A stretch of DNA of 64,000 bases from Enorma massiliensis phI (GCF_000311845.1 NZ_HE978574.1:1463346-1527345); one strand, 5' to 3'; shown: positions 24,158 to 33,057, counted from the stretch's first letter. The notes: a model not told the origin generated them from the sequence alone. Made by a program: numbers and translations.

Positions 24158-25408
24158 ATGGATTCGTTCTTCCCCTACATCTGCATTGCGGGCGCCGCAT
24201 GTGCAACCACCTACGCCCTCGTGCCGCTGGCCAAGCGACTCGCAATCCGGGTCGACGCCGTCGACTACCCCTCCAAACGCCGCATCAACAAGACTCCCAC
24301 ACCGCGCATGGGCGGCGTCGCCGTGTTCTTCGGCCTCGTCGTTGCTCTCATCCTGCAGGTTATCGGTACATGGTGCTGGGGCTGGCCCTCTGCGCTCGTC
24401 TCGCACCCGAGCATGCCCGTGAACTACTACCTGCTCGCCGCCGCCTTTTGCATCATCTTTATCACCGGCGTCGTGGACGACATCGTAACCCTCAAGCCGT
24501 ACGCTAAACTAGCAGGCCAAATCGTCGCTGCAGGCGTCGCCGCCGCGGGCGGGCTCCTCATCGGAAGCATCGTCAACCCCTTCGTCGCGGGCGCCTTCAT
24601 CGACCTCGGCTGGCTCTCCTACCCCATCACGATCATCTACCTCGTGGCGTTCGCGAACATCATCAACCTCATCGATGGCCTCGACGGGCTCGCCACGGGC
24701 ATCTCGGCAATCGCAAGCATCACGATGTTCAGCTTCTCCATCTTGGCCGGACGCACCGATGCTGCTGCGCTCTCGATCGCGCTCTTCGGCTCCTGCCTTG
24801 CCTTCCTGCGCTTCAACTTCCACCCGGCGAGCATCTTTCTCGGAGATTCGGGCGCCCTCACCCTGGGCTTTGCGCTCGGTACGGTGTCGCTGCTCTCGGT
24901 GAGCAGGACCGCTGCGCTCACATCGCTGCTCATCCCGCTCATCGTGGCCGGGGTACCCATCATCGACACCCTCGCCGCCATCGTACGGCGCAAGCGCGCG
25001 CACGTGAGCATCGGACAAGCCGACAAGGGCCACATCCAGCACCGTCTCATTCAAGAGGGCTTCGACCAACGGCAAGCAGTGCTTCTCATCTACGCATGGT
25101 CCATCATGCTCTCGATCGGTGCGTCCATCATCAACCAAGTTCGCATCGAGCTGCGCATCGTCATCTTCATCGTGCTGCTCGTCTGCTCGGCTGCCTTCGC
25201 GCTGCGCCTCCATCTTTTCGAGCCGGTGCTGCGCCACCACTACAACCCCAAAACCCATGAGGACGAGATCGTCACCCCCGACGACCCGGCCTTCACCGAA
25301 GCGAAGCTTGCCGAGGAGCGCGAGCACGAGCGCCGCCGCGAGGAGCGCCGCGAAGAACTCGAGCGCCTTCAGAGCCATCTGCGCGATAATGATGCCGCTA
25401 AAAAGTAA
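24158..25408 (+). CDS. Undecaprenyl-phosphate N-acetylglucosaminyl-1-phosphate transferase (WecA/TagO family)
   Basis: This integral membrane enzyme (416 aa, about 10-11 helices) starts cell-wall or surface glycopolymer synthesis by moving a sugar-1-phosphate from UDP-GlcNAc to undecaprenyl phosphate. The family signatures are present: KRRINKTPTPRMGG near residues 39-52, the Mg-binding GVVDDI near 108, NIINLIDGLDGLATG near 168, FLGDSGAL near 229, and the cytoplasmic RRKRAHVSIGQADKGHIQHRL near 276-296, which includes the HxxH sugar-binding segment. A charged C-terminal tail of ~60 residues is cytoplasmic and longer than usual. The gene is 77 bp upstream of trpS. Confidence 0.92.
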   Translation: MDSFFPYICIAGAACATTYALVPLAKRLAIRVDAVDYPSKRRINKTPTPRMGGVAVFFGLVVALILQVIGTWCWGWPSALVSHPSMPVNYYLLAAAFCIIFITGVVDDIVTLKPYAKLAGQIVAAGVAAAGGLLIGSIVNPFVAGAFIDLGWLSYPITIIYLVAFANIINLIDGLDGLATGISAIASITMFSFSILAGRTDAAALSIALFGSCLAFLRFNFHPASIFLGDSGALTLGFALGTVSLLSVSRTAALTSLLIPLIVAGVPIIDTLAAIVRRKRAHVSIGQADKGHIQHRLIQEGFDQRQAVLLIYAWSIMLSIGASIINQVRIELRIVIFIVLLVCSAAFALRLHLFEPVLRHHYNPKTHEDEIVTPDDPAFTEAKLAEEREHERRREERREELERLQSHLRDNDAAKK

Positions 25409-25485
25409 AGCCTCTTCCTGAGCGCGTTCGCCTACCTCGCAAAGACGCAATGTGCCGGAACGAAGATGAACGAACGGAGTCGACC

Positions 25486-26535
25486 ATGCCCAACGAACGC
25501 AGCTACGAGACCGCCTGCAAGCGCAGTGACGAGATTCGCGCCGACCTTCCGCTCCACCCCGAGAAGTACACGATGCTCACGGGCGACCGCCCCACGGGCC
25601 GCCTGCATCTGGGCCATTACTTCGGCACGCTCAAGGGGCGCGTCGACCTGCAGGACATGGGAGTCAAGACCAGCGTGCTCATAGCCGACTACCAGGTCAT
25701 CACCGACCGCGATACCACCGAGCACATCCAAGACAACGTCTACAACATGGTCATGGACTACCTGGCCTGCGGCATCGATCCGGAAAAGACCATGATCTAC
25801 ACGCATTCCGCGGTGCCGGCGGCCAACCAGCTCATGCTGCCCTTCCTCTCGCTGGTGAGCGAGGCGGAGCTGCAGCGCAACCCCACCGTGAAGGCCGAGA
25901 TGGAGGCCTCGGGCCACGAGCTCACCGGGCTCCTCCTCACCTATCCGGTGCACCAGGCGTGCGACATCCTCTTCTGCAAGGGCAACGTGGTGCCCGTGGG
26001 GCGCGACCAGCTGCCGCATATCGAGCTCACCCGCCTCATCGCGCGCAAGTTCAACAACCGTTACGGCAAGGTATTCCCCGAAGTCGACGCGCTGCTTTCC
26101 GACACGCCGCTCCTGCCGGGCCTCGACGGCCGCAAGATGAGCAAGAGCTACGGCAACGCCATCTCCATCTCTATGACCGCGGAGGAAACGGCGAAGCGCA
26201 TCAAGAAGAGCCAGACCGATTCCGAGCGCATGATCACCTTCGATCCCGAGGGGCGCCCGGGCGTGAGCGGCCTGCTTTCGACCGCCGCCATCTGCACGGG
26301 CCGCGCGCCGGAGGAGATTGCCGAAGAGATTGGCATGGGCGGGTCTGGCCAGCTCAAGAAGTATGTAACCGAAGCTGTAAACGGCTACTTCGAACCTATC
26401 CGCGAGCGCCGTCACGCCTTTGAGCAGGATCTCGACTACGTGAAAGACGTGCTCCACGAGGGCAACCGCCGCGCGAACGAGATTGCCGAAGCAACCCTCG
26501 CCGAGGTCCGCGAGGCCATGGGAATGGTGTACTAG
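25486..26535 (+). CDS. trpS: Tryptophanyl-tRNA synthetase
   Basis: This class I synthetase of 349 residues charges tRNA-Trp. The HIGH-type motif is GDRPTGRLHLGHYFG (HLGH at 41-44), and KMSKS is in DGRKMSKSYGN near residue 217. The tryptophan-pocket stretches LTYPVHQACDILF and VGRDQLPHIELTR lie between them. The start at 25486 follows CGGAGTCG. The length is typical. A nested inverted repeat begins 15 bp after the stop codon. No T-box was seen upstream. Confidence 0.96.
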   Translation: MPNERSYETACKRSDEIRADLPLHPEKYTMLTGDRPTGRLHLGHYFGTLKGRVDLQDMGVKTSVLIADYQVITDRDTTEHIQDNVYNMVMDYLACGIDPEKTMIYTHSAVPAANQLMLPFLSLVSEAELQRNPTVKAEMEASGHELTGLLLTYPVHQACDILFCKGNVVPVGRDQLPHIELTRLIARKFNNRYGKVFPEVDALLSDTPLLPGLDGRKMSKSYGNAISISMTAEETAKRIKKSQTDSERMITFDPEGRPGVSGLLSTAAICTGRAPEEIAEEIGMGGSGQLKKYVTEAVNGYFEPIRERRHAFEQDLDYVKDVLHEGNRRANEIAEATLAEVREAMGMVY

Positions 26536-26549
26536 CTAGTTGACGCTGC

Positions 26550-26648
26550 GCGCGCCCCAGGCGGGGAATCTTGCCGCTCACTCGTCGGGCGCGACCCCTA
26601 GGTCTACGTCCTCCTCGTTCACGGCAACCTTCCCCGCCTGGGGCGCGC
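26550..26648. repeat. Long inverted repeat after trpS (possible copy of the nested-hairpin element)
   Basis: A perfect 19-bp stem (26550-26568 with 26630-26648) continues, after a small bulge, into TTGCCG and CGGCAA (26571-26576, 26622-26627). It encloses ~45 nt with only a weak inner hairpin. It is placed like the elements at 2276 and 40583, right after a gene. The core resemblance is weak, limited to GAGGAGGAC-like sequence on the minus strand. Confidence 0.65.
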
Positions 26649-26744
26649 TCGCTGTCGTGAACTGGACCTAAAGCCCCTTTCATGCTGGTAACCTATAACA
26701 GGGAGTCCCATTCCCAAATCGTCTCTGGACCTAAAGGAGCGCCG

Positions 26745-27584
26745 ATGTACAAGCTGATCGCAAGCGATATGGACGAGACCTTTCTCGACGGCACCCACAG
26801 CATTCCCGCGGCGAACGTCGAGGCGCTCCGCCGCCTGCGCGAGCTCGGCGCGCTCTTTGTGCCGAGCTCCGGCAGACCCTATCAATCTATCATGGACAAC
26901 TTCGCCAATGTCGATCAGTCGCTCATGGAAGGGTCCTATATCATCTCGTACAACGGCGGCTTCATCAACCGCTACGGCGATCCCGAGCCGCTGCTCGCTA
27001 CCACCGGGGATCGTGCCTCGATCGAGCGCCTCTACGCATGGGGCGTCGAGCATCGCCAAGCGCTGCACCTCTATACCACGAGCGGAGAGACCTATGTGCA
27101 GTTCCTCCCACCGGAAGAGCAGGAGTATCTGAAGGGTTTTCCAGGATGCATCGAGCTCGACAATTCGGTAAGCAGCCTCGATGATTTCTTCGGCGATGAG
27201 GAGCTCATGAAGATCATCTTCATGGATATCGATTTCGATCGCTGCCGTCGGATAGGCGAGGAGCTTGCGCCCACCCTCGATCCCGGCAACGTCGCTATCA
27301 CATACTCATCGAATCGCTATGTCGAATTTGTCCCCGCCGGCGTGAACAAGGGCACGGGGCTGGCGCACCTAGCCAAGCTCTTGGGCATCGACATCTCCGA
27401 AACGATTGGCTTTGGAGACGCCGCGAACGACCTCGACATGCTAAAGCGCGCGGGCCTCGGCGTTGGCGTTGCGAACGTCTCCGATGACGCCCGCCCCTTC
27501 TGCGACGTCGTACTGGATACCCGCGCCGAGGACGGTGCCCTAGCCGAGCTCGTCACGCGCATCATCGAGCCGGAGCATCGGTAA
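26745..27584 (+). CDS. HAD-superfamily hydrolase, Cof type
   Basis: This 279-residue soluble phosphatase belongs to the Cof/IIB branch of the HAD superfamily. Motif I is SDMDETFLDG (residues 7-16), motif II VPSSGR near 42, motif III lysine in VNKGTGLAHLAK near 200, and motif IV GFGDAANDLDML near 225. The large cap between motifs II and III fits sugar- or cofactor-phosphate phosphatases. Physiological substrates of this branch are often flavin or sugar phosphates, which cannot be decided here. The start follows AAAGGAGCGCC. A strong terminator follows. Confidence 0.9.
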   Translation: MYKLIASDMDETFLDGTHSIPAANVEALRRLRELGALFVPSSGRPYQSIMDNFANVDQSLMEGSYIISYNGGFINRYGDPEPLLATTGDRASIERLYAWGVEHRQALHLYTTSGETYVQFLPPEEQEYLKGFPGCIELDNSVSSLDDFFGDEELMKIIFMDIDFDRCRRIGEELAPTLDPGNVAITYSSNRYVEFVPAGVNKGTGLAHLAKLLGIDISETIGFGDAANDLDMLKRAGLGVGVANVSDDARPFCDVVLDTRAEDGALAELVTRIIEPEHR

Positions 27585-27637
27585 CAGAACCTACCCCGCC
27601 CGCCGGCGGAACAAAACGCTCGGCAGATTGCGCGCAC

Positions 27638-27682
27638 AGGAAGAGGCCCCTGCATCCTACGTGGACGCAGGGGCCTCTTCCT
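27638..27682 (+). terminator. Strong hairpin terminator after the HAD gene
   Basis: A perfect 16-bp stem (27638-27653 with 27667-27682) lies 54 bp after the HAD stop. It is symmetric and could also act on minus-strand transcripts. The stretch 27683-28017 is AT-richer. It contains a GTTAG-N6-CTTAC palindrome at 27834-27849 but no gene that I can support. Confidence 0.75.
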
Positions 27683-28017
27683 GAAGTACACCAATCGCAC
27701 AGAGGGGAGGATGCGATCGAACACGCCGCGAGAGGTTTTCTCATCGCCTTTACCTCTCGGTCGTTGAGTTAACTTTAGTAAACTATATGGGCGTCGTCCA
27801 GATTCCCAGGACACCTTCATAGGTCTTTCATAAGTTAGCTAGAGCTTACCTTCTGCTTGCCGAAGCACGACGCCCCTGCGCCAAACCGCATTGACGAATT
27901 GAAGTCTGTGTATTTGCCGTTTTGGAACGCAAAACGTCCAAATTGCGACCTCGATCGGCACTTCAGCCCGGCTTAGCAGCACGTTGTAAAAGCGACCCGC
28001 CAGCCAGACGTCCAGTT

Positions 28018-28239
28018 TTAGGCATCCAGATGCTTCAACGCGTGCTCGGCGAAGCCCTTGTAGGTCCAATCCTGCTCATCGCCGGGCAGCAAATCGGTCG
28101 AGATGTCCTTGAAGAAGCAGGTCGGGATCTCATGCTGCTTCAGGCATTTCGCAATGCACGGCGTGCAGCCAGAATTATGGTTGCACGGGTTATTCGGGCA
28201 TGTATGGTCGGTGCAGGTGCAAAACGGTACGTTCGCCAT
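28018..28239 (-). CDS. DUF6485-like cysteine-rich protein
   Basis: The 73-residue product has seven cysteines in its first half in CxC and CxxC spacing (FCTCTDHTCPNNPCNHNSGCTPCIAKC, broken by positions 7-32). It also has a histidine-containing tail ending EHALKHLDA. This layout matches the small DUF6485 family, probably a metal- or iron-sulfur-binding protein of unknown role that occurs widely in Clostridia and Coriobacteria. It lies 15 bp downstream of the alkyltransferase gene on the same strand, so the two are likely cotranscribed. No membrane segment or signal peptide is present. Confidence 0.75.
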   Translation of the reverse strand: MANVPFCTCTDHTCPNNPCNHNSGCTPCIAKCLKQHEIPTCFFKDISTDLLPGDEQDWTYKGFAEHALKHLDA

Positions 28240-28254
28240 GGCTCCCCCTCTTTG

Positions 28255-28578
28255 TCACGCTGTGCCTGCAGGCCAGCGGCACAGCCTCATATCAACATGC
28301 GTCTCGTCTTTGAAGGCGACTCCCTCGTCCTCAAGAAGCCTTCGTTGAGCTTCAGGACCGCCGAATGCGAACCCTTCGCAGATGCTTCCATCGGCGAACA
28401 CCACGCGATGGCACGGGACCTCGCCGGGGCGCGGATTGCTATGGAGCGCAAAGCCCACGTAGCGGGCCTTGCGGGGCTCGCCCACCAGGCGGGCGATTTG
28501 TCCGTACGTGGCAACCATCCCCTCGGGAATCTGCTCCACCATGTCGTACACGCGCTCGAAGAATCCCTCGCGCTCCAT
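28255..28578 (-). CDS. Methylated-DNA-protein-cysteine methyltransferase family protein, short form
   Basis: This 107-residue protein has only the C-terminal DNA-binding and acceptor domain of the AGT/Ogt family. The helix-turn-helix region is IPEGMVATYGQIARLVGEPRKARYVGFAL, and the acceptor motif PCHRVV is at residues ~55-60 with the cysteine retained. It removes alkyl groups from guanine O6 by suicide transfer, or may act as an alkyltransferase-like sensor, since many short forms flag lesions for other repair. The retained cysteine favours true transfer. The start has a strong GGGGGAGGAGG site. REP-like palindromes occupy its upstream region. Confidence 0.85.
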   Translation of the reverse strand: MEREGFFERVYDMVEQIPEGMVATYGQIARLVGEPRKARYVGFALHSNPRPGEVPCHRVVFADGSICEGFAFGGPEAQRRLLEDEGVAFKDETHVDMRLCRWPAGTA

Positions 28579-28605
28579 ACGGACCTCCTCCCCCGCCCCT
28601 CAGAT

Positions 28606-28685
28606 GAGACAGTTGTGCCAGGCATGAGACAGTTGTGCCAGGCACGATTGTCTCTGAGACAGTTGTACCTGGCACAACTGTCTCA
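28606..28685. repeat. REP-like cluster GAGACAGTTGTGCC (three direct, one inverted)
   Basis: GAGACAGTTGT starts at 28606, 28626 and 28656. The first two copies continue GCCAGGCA and the third ACCTGGCA. The last ends in CAACTGTCTC as the inverted partner. The cluster lies between the alkyltransferase start and the end of the B3/B4 gene. The same motif forms a single long palindrome at 32990-33056. Confidence 0.8.
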
Positions 28686-28692
28686 CATGCTA

Positions 28693-29421
28693 CTAATCGG
28701 CGATGACGACCTCCGGGTTTTCCGCGGTCACGAGGGCCTTCACGCGAATCGTGGCACCCAAGTAGCGCTCCACGAGCTGAGCGAGCTCGTCAACAGCCGC
28801 CTGGCAGTCGTCAGCGCGCTCAGGCTCAACACACTCGATGATAAGGAACGCATTGCTTGATTCATCGGTAAGCGCCGTACGAACGCCATCGCGCCAGTTC
28901 CAGCAACGACACACGGCTCCCGCGTCATCGCGGTAGCACACCTCTCCGGGAAGCGTCGGGTCGTCGTGCTCGTTTGCCCCGAGCGGCAGGAACGGGTCGC
29001 CGCCCTCCGTCACGCCCAGGCGCAGATCGCCTTCAAAGGCATCGATGTCCTCCCCGCCCACAGGCAACGCATATTTGAGCGAGATGGCGTTGTAGATATC
29101 CACCGAGGGCGTGATGCTTCCCACCGGATTGCCCTTAAGCACGCGCTTGAGCAGGTTCTCGATGGAGCAGCGCGCGCCCTTCTTCGTCTTGAAGGCCCGG
29201 TAGGCCTCGCGCCAGGCACGCACCGGCTCATTCTCTGAGATAACGTCGCTCGTGATGAAGCGCTCGGCCTGCACGTTGGCTCGGTCGAGCAGGCGCTCGA
29301 TCTCTGCGGCATCGTCGGCGGGAACGCTGGCCGCGGGCTTCATGCCCTCCGCGACAGCGATGCCGATCACCGCCTGGGGAAAGAGCTCCCAAAACGAATC
29401 CTCGACAACAAATCTCTTCAT
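28693..29421 (-). CDS. B3/B4 (PheRS-beta-like) domain protein
   Basis: This 242-residue protein consists of the B3/B4 domain seen in the phenylalanyl-tRNA synthetase beta subunit. Typical stretches are AWREAYRAFKTKKGARCSIENLLKRVLKG near residues 70-98, then SITPSVDIYNAISLKYALPVGGEDID near 102-127. In the synthetase this domain edits mischarged Tyr-tRNA. Free-standing copies such as this one are thought to edit aminoacyl-tRNAs or D-amino-acid products, though function is not established. The ATG at 29421 follows GAAAGGAGCG. Neighbouring genes do not clarify its role. Confidence 0.85.
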   Translation of the reverse strand: MKRFVVEDSFWELFPQAVIGIAVAEGMKPAASVPADDAAEIERLLDRANVQAERFITSDVISENEPVRAWREAYRAFKTKKGARCSIENLLKRVLKGNPVGSITPSVDIYNAISLKYALPVGGEDIDAFEGDLRLGVTEGGDPFLPLGANEHDDPTLPGEVCYRDDAGAVCRCWNWRDGVRTALTDESSNAFLIIECVEPERADDCQAAVDELAQLVERYLGATIRVKALVTAENPEVVIAD

Positions 29422-29545
29422 GTATGTCGCTCCTTTCGCAAGGCGCCCTTCGACCTGAACGCCATCAGGCACCCAAAACGAACGAACGCGCACCCGCCGA
29501 CCACCTTCTTTGCCCTACGGTGTCGGCACGCACGCGCTCGCGATG

Positions 29546-29563
29546 CCCCATCCGGGGATGGGG
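29546..29563. repeat. Perfect 8-bp hairpin upstream of the B3/B4 gene
   Basis: CCCCATCC pairs with GGATGGGG over a 2-nt loop in the 327-bp gap between the B3/B4 start and the end of pckA. No gene is visible in the gap. Its role is unknown. Confidence 0.4.
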
Positions 29564-29663
29564 CGGTATGTCGCGACCATGATACCGCAACAGACCTGAT
29601 AGAAGTGATGTAAGTCACCGGCTCTGCATCATCATCGCGGATTGAGCCAGCTTCAGCGAACGA

Positions 29664-29730
29664 CGCCCTGGCGAGACAGACTGCCTTTGCAAAATTCCCT
29701 CTGTCCTGATTTTGCATGCCCGCCAGGGCG
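29664..29730. repeat. Double hairpin with CCTCTGTCC loop after pckA
   Basis: An inner hairpin (29689-29715, GCAAAAT and ATTTTGC arms with CCCTCTGTCC in the loop) is enclosed by CGCCCTGGCG (29664-29673) and CGCCAGGGCG (29721-29730). The inner part is the same repeat as at 16940-16991. It lies 19 bp beyond the pckA stop codon and could end that transcript. Confidence 0.7.
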
Positions 29731-29748
29731 CCGCGCGGCGTCAACTCG

Positions 29749-31335
29749 CTAGCGAACGCGCGTCATGCTCTTAAGGTCGACGCCCGGATAGCGCTTCTCG
29801 AAGTTCTCCTTGAACTTGGACGCGAGCTCGGCCGCGGCCCTATCGTAGGCAGCGGGGTCGTCCCAGGTGCCGCGCGGGTCGAGCAGCTCGCGGGGCACGC
29901 CCGGGCACTCGTTGGGCACCTCGACGTCGAACACGTCGTTGTGCTTGTAGCCAGCGATGTCCAGCGAACCGTCCTGAGCAGCCTTGACGAGCGCGCGGGT
30001 ATGGTAGAGCGCGATGCGGTGACCGACGCCGTACGGGCCGCCCGTCCAGCCGGTGTTCACCAAGTAGACGCGCGTATCGTTCTGCGTGATCTTCTCGCCC
30101 AGCAAATAGGCGTAGACCATGTGGTCGAGCGGCATGAACGGCTCGCCGAAAAGCGCGGAGAACGTGGGCTGCGGCTCCTTGACGCCGAGCTCCGTTCCCG
30201 CAACCTTGGCGGTGTAACCCGTAAGGAAGTGGAACATTGCCTGCTCGCGGCTCAAGCGCGAGATGGGCGGCAGCACGCCGTAGGCATCGGCCGTGAGGAA
30301 GAGCACGACGCTCGGCACCTCGCCCGTCCCGGACTCCACCACGCGCTCGATGTGCGTGAGCGGGTAGGCGGCGCGGCCGTTCTCGGTGATGGAGCTATCG
30401 GAGTAGATGGGCGTACGGCTCTTACGGTCGAGCTTGACGTTCTCGGACACGCTGCCGAAGCGGATGGCGTCGTAGATATCTGGCTCGCGCTCGCGCGTGA
30501 GGTCGATGGTCTTGGCGTAGCAGCCGCCCTCGATGTTGAAGACGCCGCGGGGACTCCAGCCGTGCTCGTCGTCGCCGATCAAGAGGCGCGCCGGGTCGGC
30601 CGAGAGCGTGGTCTTGCCGGTACCCGAGAGGCCGAACAGGATGCAGGTCTTGCCGGTGTCGGGATCGACGTTGGCAGAGCAATGCATGGGGAGCACGCCG
30701 TCCTCGATGGGCAGGAGGTAGTTCATCATCGTGAAGACGGCCTTCTTGATCTCGCCGCAGTAGCCGGTACCGGCGACGACGATCTGCTTCCCGTTCATAT
30801 CGAGCATCACCGCAGCGGGCTCGACGCCATCGCGGTCGCGGGAGCACACGTACGTGGGCGCCGCGAGCACCATGATGTCCGGACGGCCGAAGACCTCAAG
30901 CTCATCCTTGGAAGGACGGACGAGCATGTTCTGGATGAAGAGCGCCTGGTGCGCGCGCTCGCATACGACCATGACCTTGCGCGCATACTGACGGTCGGCG
31001 CCCGCATAGCCGCGGATCACGAACAGGTGGCGGCGCTGCGACATGTAGCGCACCACGTTCTTGCGAACGCGCTTATAGGTGGCCTCGTCGATGGGCTTGT
31101 TGGTCTTGCTGTTCCAATTCACCTGCTCGTCGGCCTCACCGGCGTCGACGATGTAACGGTTCTCGGGGCTGCGGCCGGTAAAGGCGCCCGTCGACACGGA
31201 GAGCGAACCGGTCGAGGTGAGGTATGCCTCATGGTGCGACACGGAGTGCTCGATGAGCTTCGCGGGGCTCCAGTCCACATGGACGCGATCGAAATCGCAG
31301 TTGATTCCGTTTTCCAGCAGTATCGTCTCGATCAT
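29749..31335 (-). CDS. pckA: Phosphoenolpyruvate carboxykinase (ATP)
   Basis: This 528-residue enzyme interconverts oxaloacetate and PEP with ATP/ADP. In gut anaerobes it often runs in the CO2-fixing direction during fermentation. The ATP-type signatures are present: TGRSPENRYIVD near residue 53, the kinase-1a P-loop GLSGTGKTTLSADP near 234, the metal-binding LIGDDEHGWSPRGVFNIEGGCYAK near 250-273, and NTGWTGGPYGVGHRI near 436. Length fits the family (~530). The ATG at 31335 follows GAAAGGTACTG; upstream in-frame codons lack a site. It probably forms a single-gene unit, with a hairpin repeat after its stop. Confidence 0.97.
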   Translation of the reverse strand: MIETILLENGINCDFDRVHVDWSPAKLIEHSVSHHEAYLTSTGSLSVSTGAFTGRSPENRYIVDAGEADEQVNWNSKTNKPIDEATYKRVRKNVVRYMSQRRHLFVIRGYAGADRQYARKVMVVCERAHQALFIQNMLVRPSKDELEVFGRPDIMVLAAPTYVCSRDRDGVEPAAVMLDMNGKQIVVAGTGYCGEIKKAVFTMMNYLLPIEDGVLPMHCSANVDPDTGKTCILFGLSGTGKTTLSADPARLLIGDDEHGWSPRGVFNIEGGCYAKTIDLTREREPDIYDAIRFGSVSENVKLDRKSRTPIYSDSSITENGRAAYPLTHIERVVESGTGEVPSVVLFLTADAYGVLPPISRLSREQAMFHFLTGYTAKVAGTELGVKEPQPTFSALFGEPFMPLDHMVYAYLLGEKITQNDTRVYLVNTGWTGGPYGVGHRIALYHTRALVKAAQDGSLDIAGYKHNDVFDVEVPNECPGVPRELLDPRGTWDDPAAYDRAAAELASKFKENFEKRYPGVDLKSMTRVR

Positions 31336-31506
31336 TCGCAGTACCTTTCTAGCCCTTGGCGCGCACTCCGAGCGATCAAGTAGCCGCGCCGTCCGTAACA
31401 ACTGTGTACATCGCTCAACTACACTGGTAACTGATTATAATTGACGTTCACGCGTTGTCGCACCACGACACCGTGAACGGTCATGACCCCGATGAAGAGG
31501 AACGCC

Positions 31507-32970
31507 GTGTCCTTGAATCCCCTCGATACCCTCCGCCTTAAGCTCGCCGAGCGTCGCGGCACGCCGGCCGCGAGCCCCTCCCGCGCTGCGCGCGCCAACG
31601 CGGGCCACCCCGCTGCGCGGCGCCGCCGCCAGCCCTACCTCGCCCGCCTTGTCAACCAATGGTGGACGCGCCTGCTCCAGTCGGTGTACAAGGGCTCCCT
31701 CAGCGAGCAGGAAGAGGAATACGAATCGCACAGCGCCTCGCGCGACTACGTGTGGAACACCATCGGAACCACCGTATGGGGCATGTCGCTTCCCATCCTC
31801 TCGATCATCGCCACCCAGCTCGCCGGCACCGAGCAGGCGGGCATGTTCTCGCTCGCGTTCTCCACGGGCATGCTGCTCATGTACGCCGCCAACTACGGCG
31901 TGCGCAACTTCCAGGTTTCTGACATCGACGAGACGCATGCCTTCACCTCGTACCAGATCAACCGCTGGAGCTCCGCCGCGGCCGCGCTCGTGCTCGGCAT
32001 CCTCTACTGCACCGTGCGCGACTACCAGCCCTACATGGCAACCATCTGTGCCGGCGTGTACCTCTTCAAGCTCGTCGACGGCATCGCCGACGTTTACGAG
32101 GGGCGGCTGCAGCAGGCAGACAAGCTCTACCTCGCCGGCATCTCGCAGACGCTCCGATCGGGCGCGGTGTTTCTCATCTTCACGCTCTTCCTGCTCGTGA
32201 CGCACAACATCGCCGTGGCATCCGTCGCCATGGGCATCGCCGCGGTGGCATCGCTCGTGCTCGTCACGATTCCGCTCGCGCTGCTCGAGACCGAGAAGTC
32301 ACGCCGCTGGCGCATGGAGGAGGTCATCGATCTCTTCCGCCAGTGCTTCCCGCTCTTTGCGGCGCTCTTCCTCTTCAACCTCATCGAGACCATGCCGAAG
32401 CTCGTGATGGAGGGATCGCTCCCCTACGAGAACCAGATTTACTTCAATGCGCTGTACTTCCCGTCGCAAAGCATCCAGATCATCATCGGCTTCATCTATA
32501 AGCCCCAGCTCGTACGCTTGGCCAACATCTGGTCCAACCCGCGCAAGCGCCGCCGGTTCGACCTCATCATCCTCGCGATGGTGGCCGTTATCGTTGGCGT
32601 GACCGCAGCGGTGGGCATCCTCATGGCAACGGTCGGCATACCGTTCACGAGCTTCATGTACGGCGTTGACTTCGAGCAGTTCCGCTTCCTCTGCTACCTC
32701 ATGGTCATCGCGGGCGGCGTCATCGCGGCGATTGACTTCCTGTACGCCATCGTGACGGTGCTTCGTCGCCAAGGCTCCGTGATGCGCCTTTACCTGCTCG
32801 CATTCGTGGCGGTCACGGCGCTCTCGCTCGTGCTCGTGAACCTCATCGGGCTCACGGGCGCCGTGGTGAGCTATCTGGCGTCGATGGCCTTCCTGCTCGT
32901 GCTGCTCATTCTGGAATACCTCAACATTCGCCGCGCCATCCGCAAGGAGCGGAACCCGTTCTCGTCATAG
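31507..32970 (+). CDS. Polysaccharide flippase-like membrane protein (MOP superfamily)
   Basis: This 487-residue protein has a basic cytoplasmic N-terminus of ~75 residues and then about 12 hydrophobic helices in the Wzx/MATE-like arrangement, ending in EYLNIRRAIRKERNPF. Such proteins flip lipid-linked oligosaccharides across the inner membrane. Recognisable local traits are WGMSLPILSIIATQLAGTEQAGMFSLAF in the first two helices and FRQCFPLFAALFLFNLIETMPK at mid-length. A GTG at 31507 is chosen because GAAGAGGA lies five bases upstream; an ATG at 31483 is possible but has no site. No glycosyltransferase is adjacent, so the substrate is unknown. Confidence 0.82.
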   Translation: MSLNPLDTLRLKLAERRGTPAASPSRAARANAGHPAARRRRQPYLARLVNQWWTRLLQSVYKGSLSEQEEEYESHSASRDYVWNTIGTTVWGMSLPILSIIATQLAGTEQAGMFSLAFSTGMLLMYAANYGVRNFQVSDIDETHAFTSYQINRWSSAAAALVLGILYCTVRDYQPYMATICAGVYLFKLVDGIADVYEGRLQQADKLYLAGISQTLRSGAVFLIFTLFLLVTHNIAVASVAMGIAAVASLVLVTIPLALLETEKSRRWRMEEVIDLFRQCFPLFAALFLFNLIETMPKLVMEGSLPYENQIYFNALYFPSQSIQIIIGFIYKPQLVRLANIWSNPRKRRRFDLIILAMVAVIVGVTAAVGILMATVGIPFTSFMYGVDFEQFRFLCYLMVIAGGVIAAIDFLYAIVTVLRRQGSVMRLYLLAFVAVTALSLVLVNLIGLTGAVVSYLASMAFLLVLLILEYLNIRRAIRKERNPFSS

Positions 32971-32989
32971 CGGCCGGACGCGCGCAAAC

Positions 32990-33056
32990 GAGACAGTTTC
33001 ACCCGGCACAACTGTCTCATGCGGAGTGAGACAGTTGTGCCGGGTGAAACTGTCTC
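32990..33056. repeat. Long REP-like palindrome with GAGACAGTT ends
   Basis: A 29-bp left arm (32990-33018) is repeated in inverted form at 33028-33056 around a 9-nt spacer. Each arm is itself a hairpin, GAGACAGTT...AACTGTCTC around a ACCCGGCAC-type loop. It sits exactly between the convergent flippase and phosphoesterase genes and overlaps neither by more than a base or two. It may act as a bidirectional terminator. Confidence 0.8.
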
Positions 33057-33057
33057 A

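Noticed and set aside
27683-28017. Small gene or further copy of the 143-bp element
   Set aside because: Short matches such as GAATTGAAGTCTGTGTAT recall copy C, but no paired arms could be found and no frame is convincing.
29716-31383. 555-codon open frame opposite pckA
   Set aside because: It is a shadow of pckA codons with Val/Ala/Asp/His-rich composition and no family signature.
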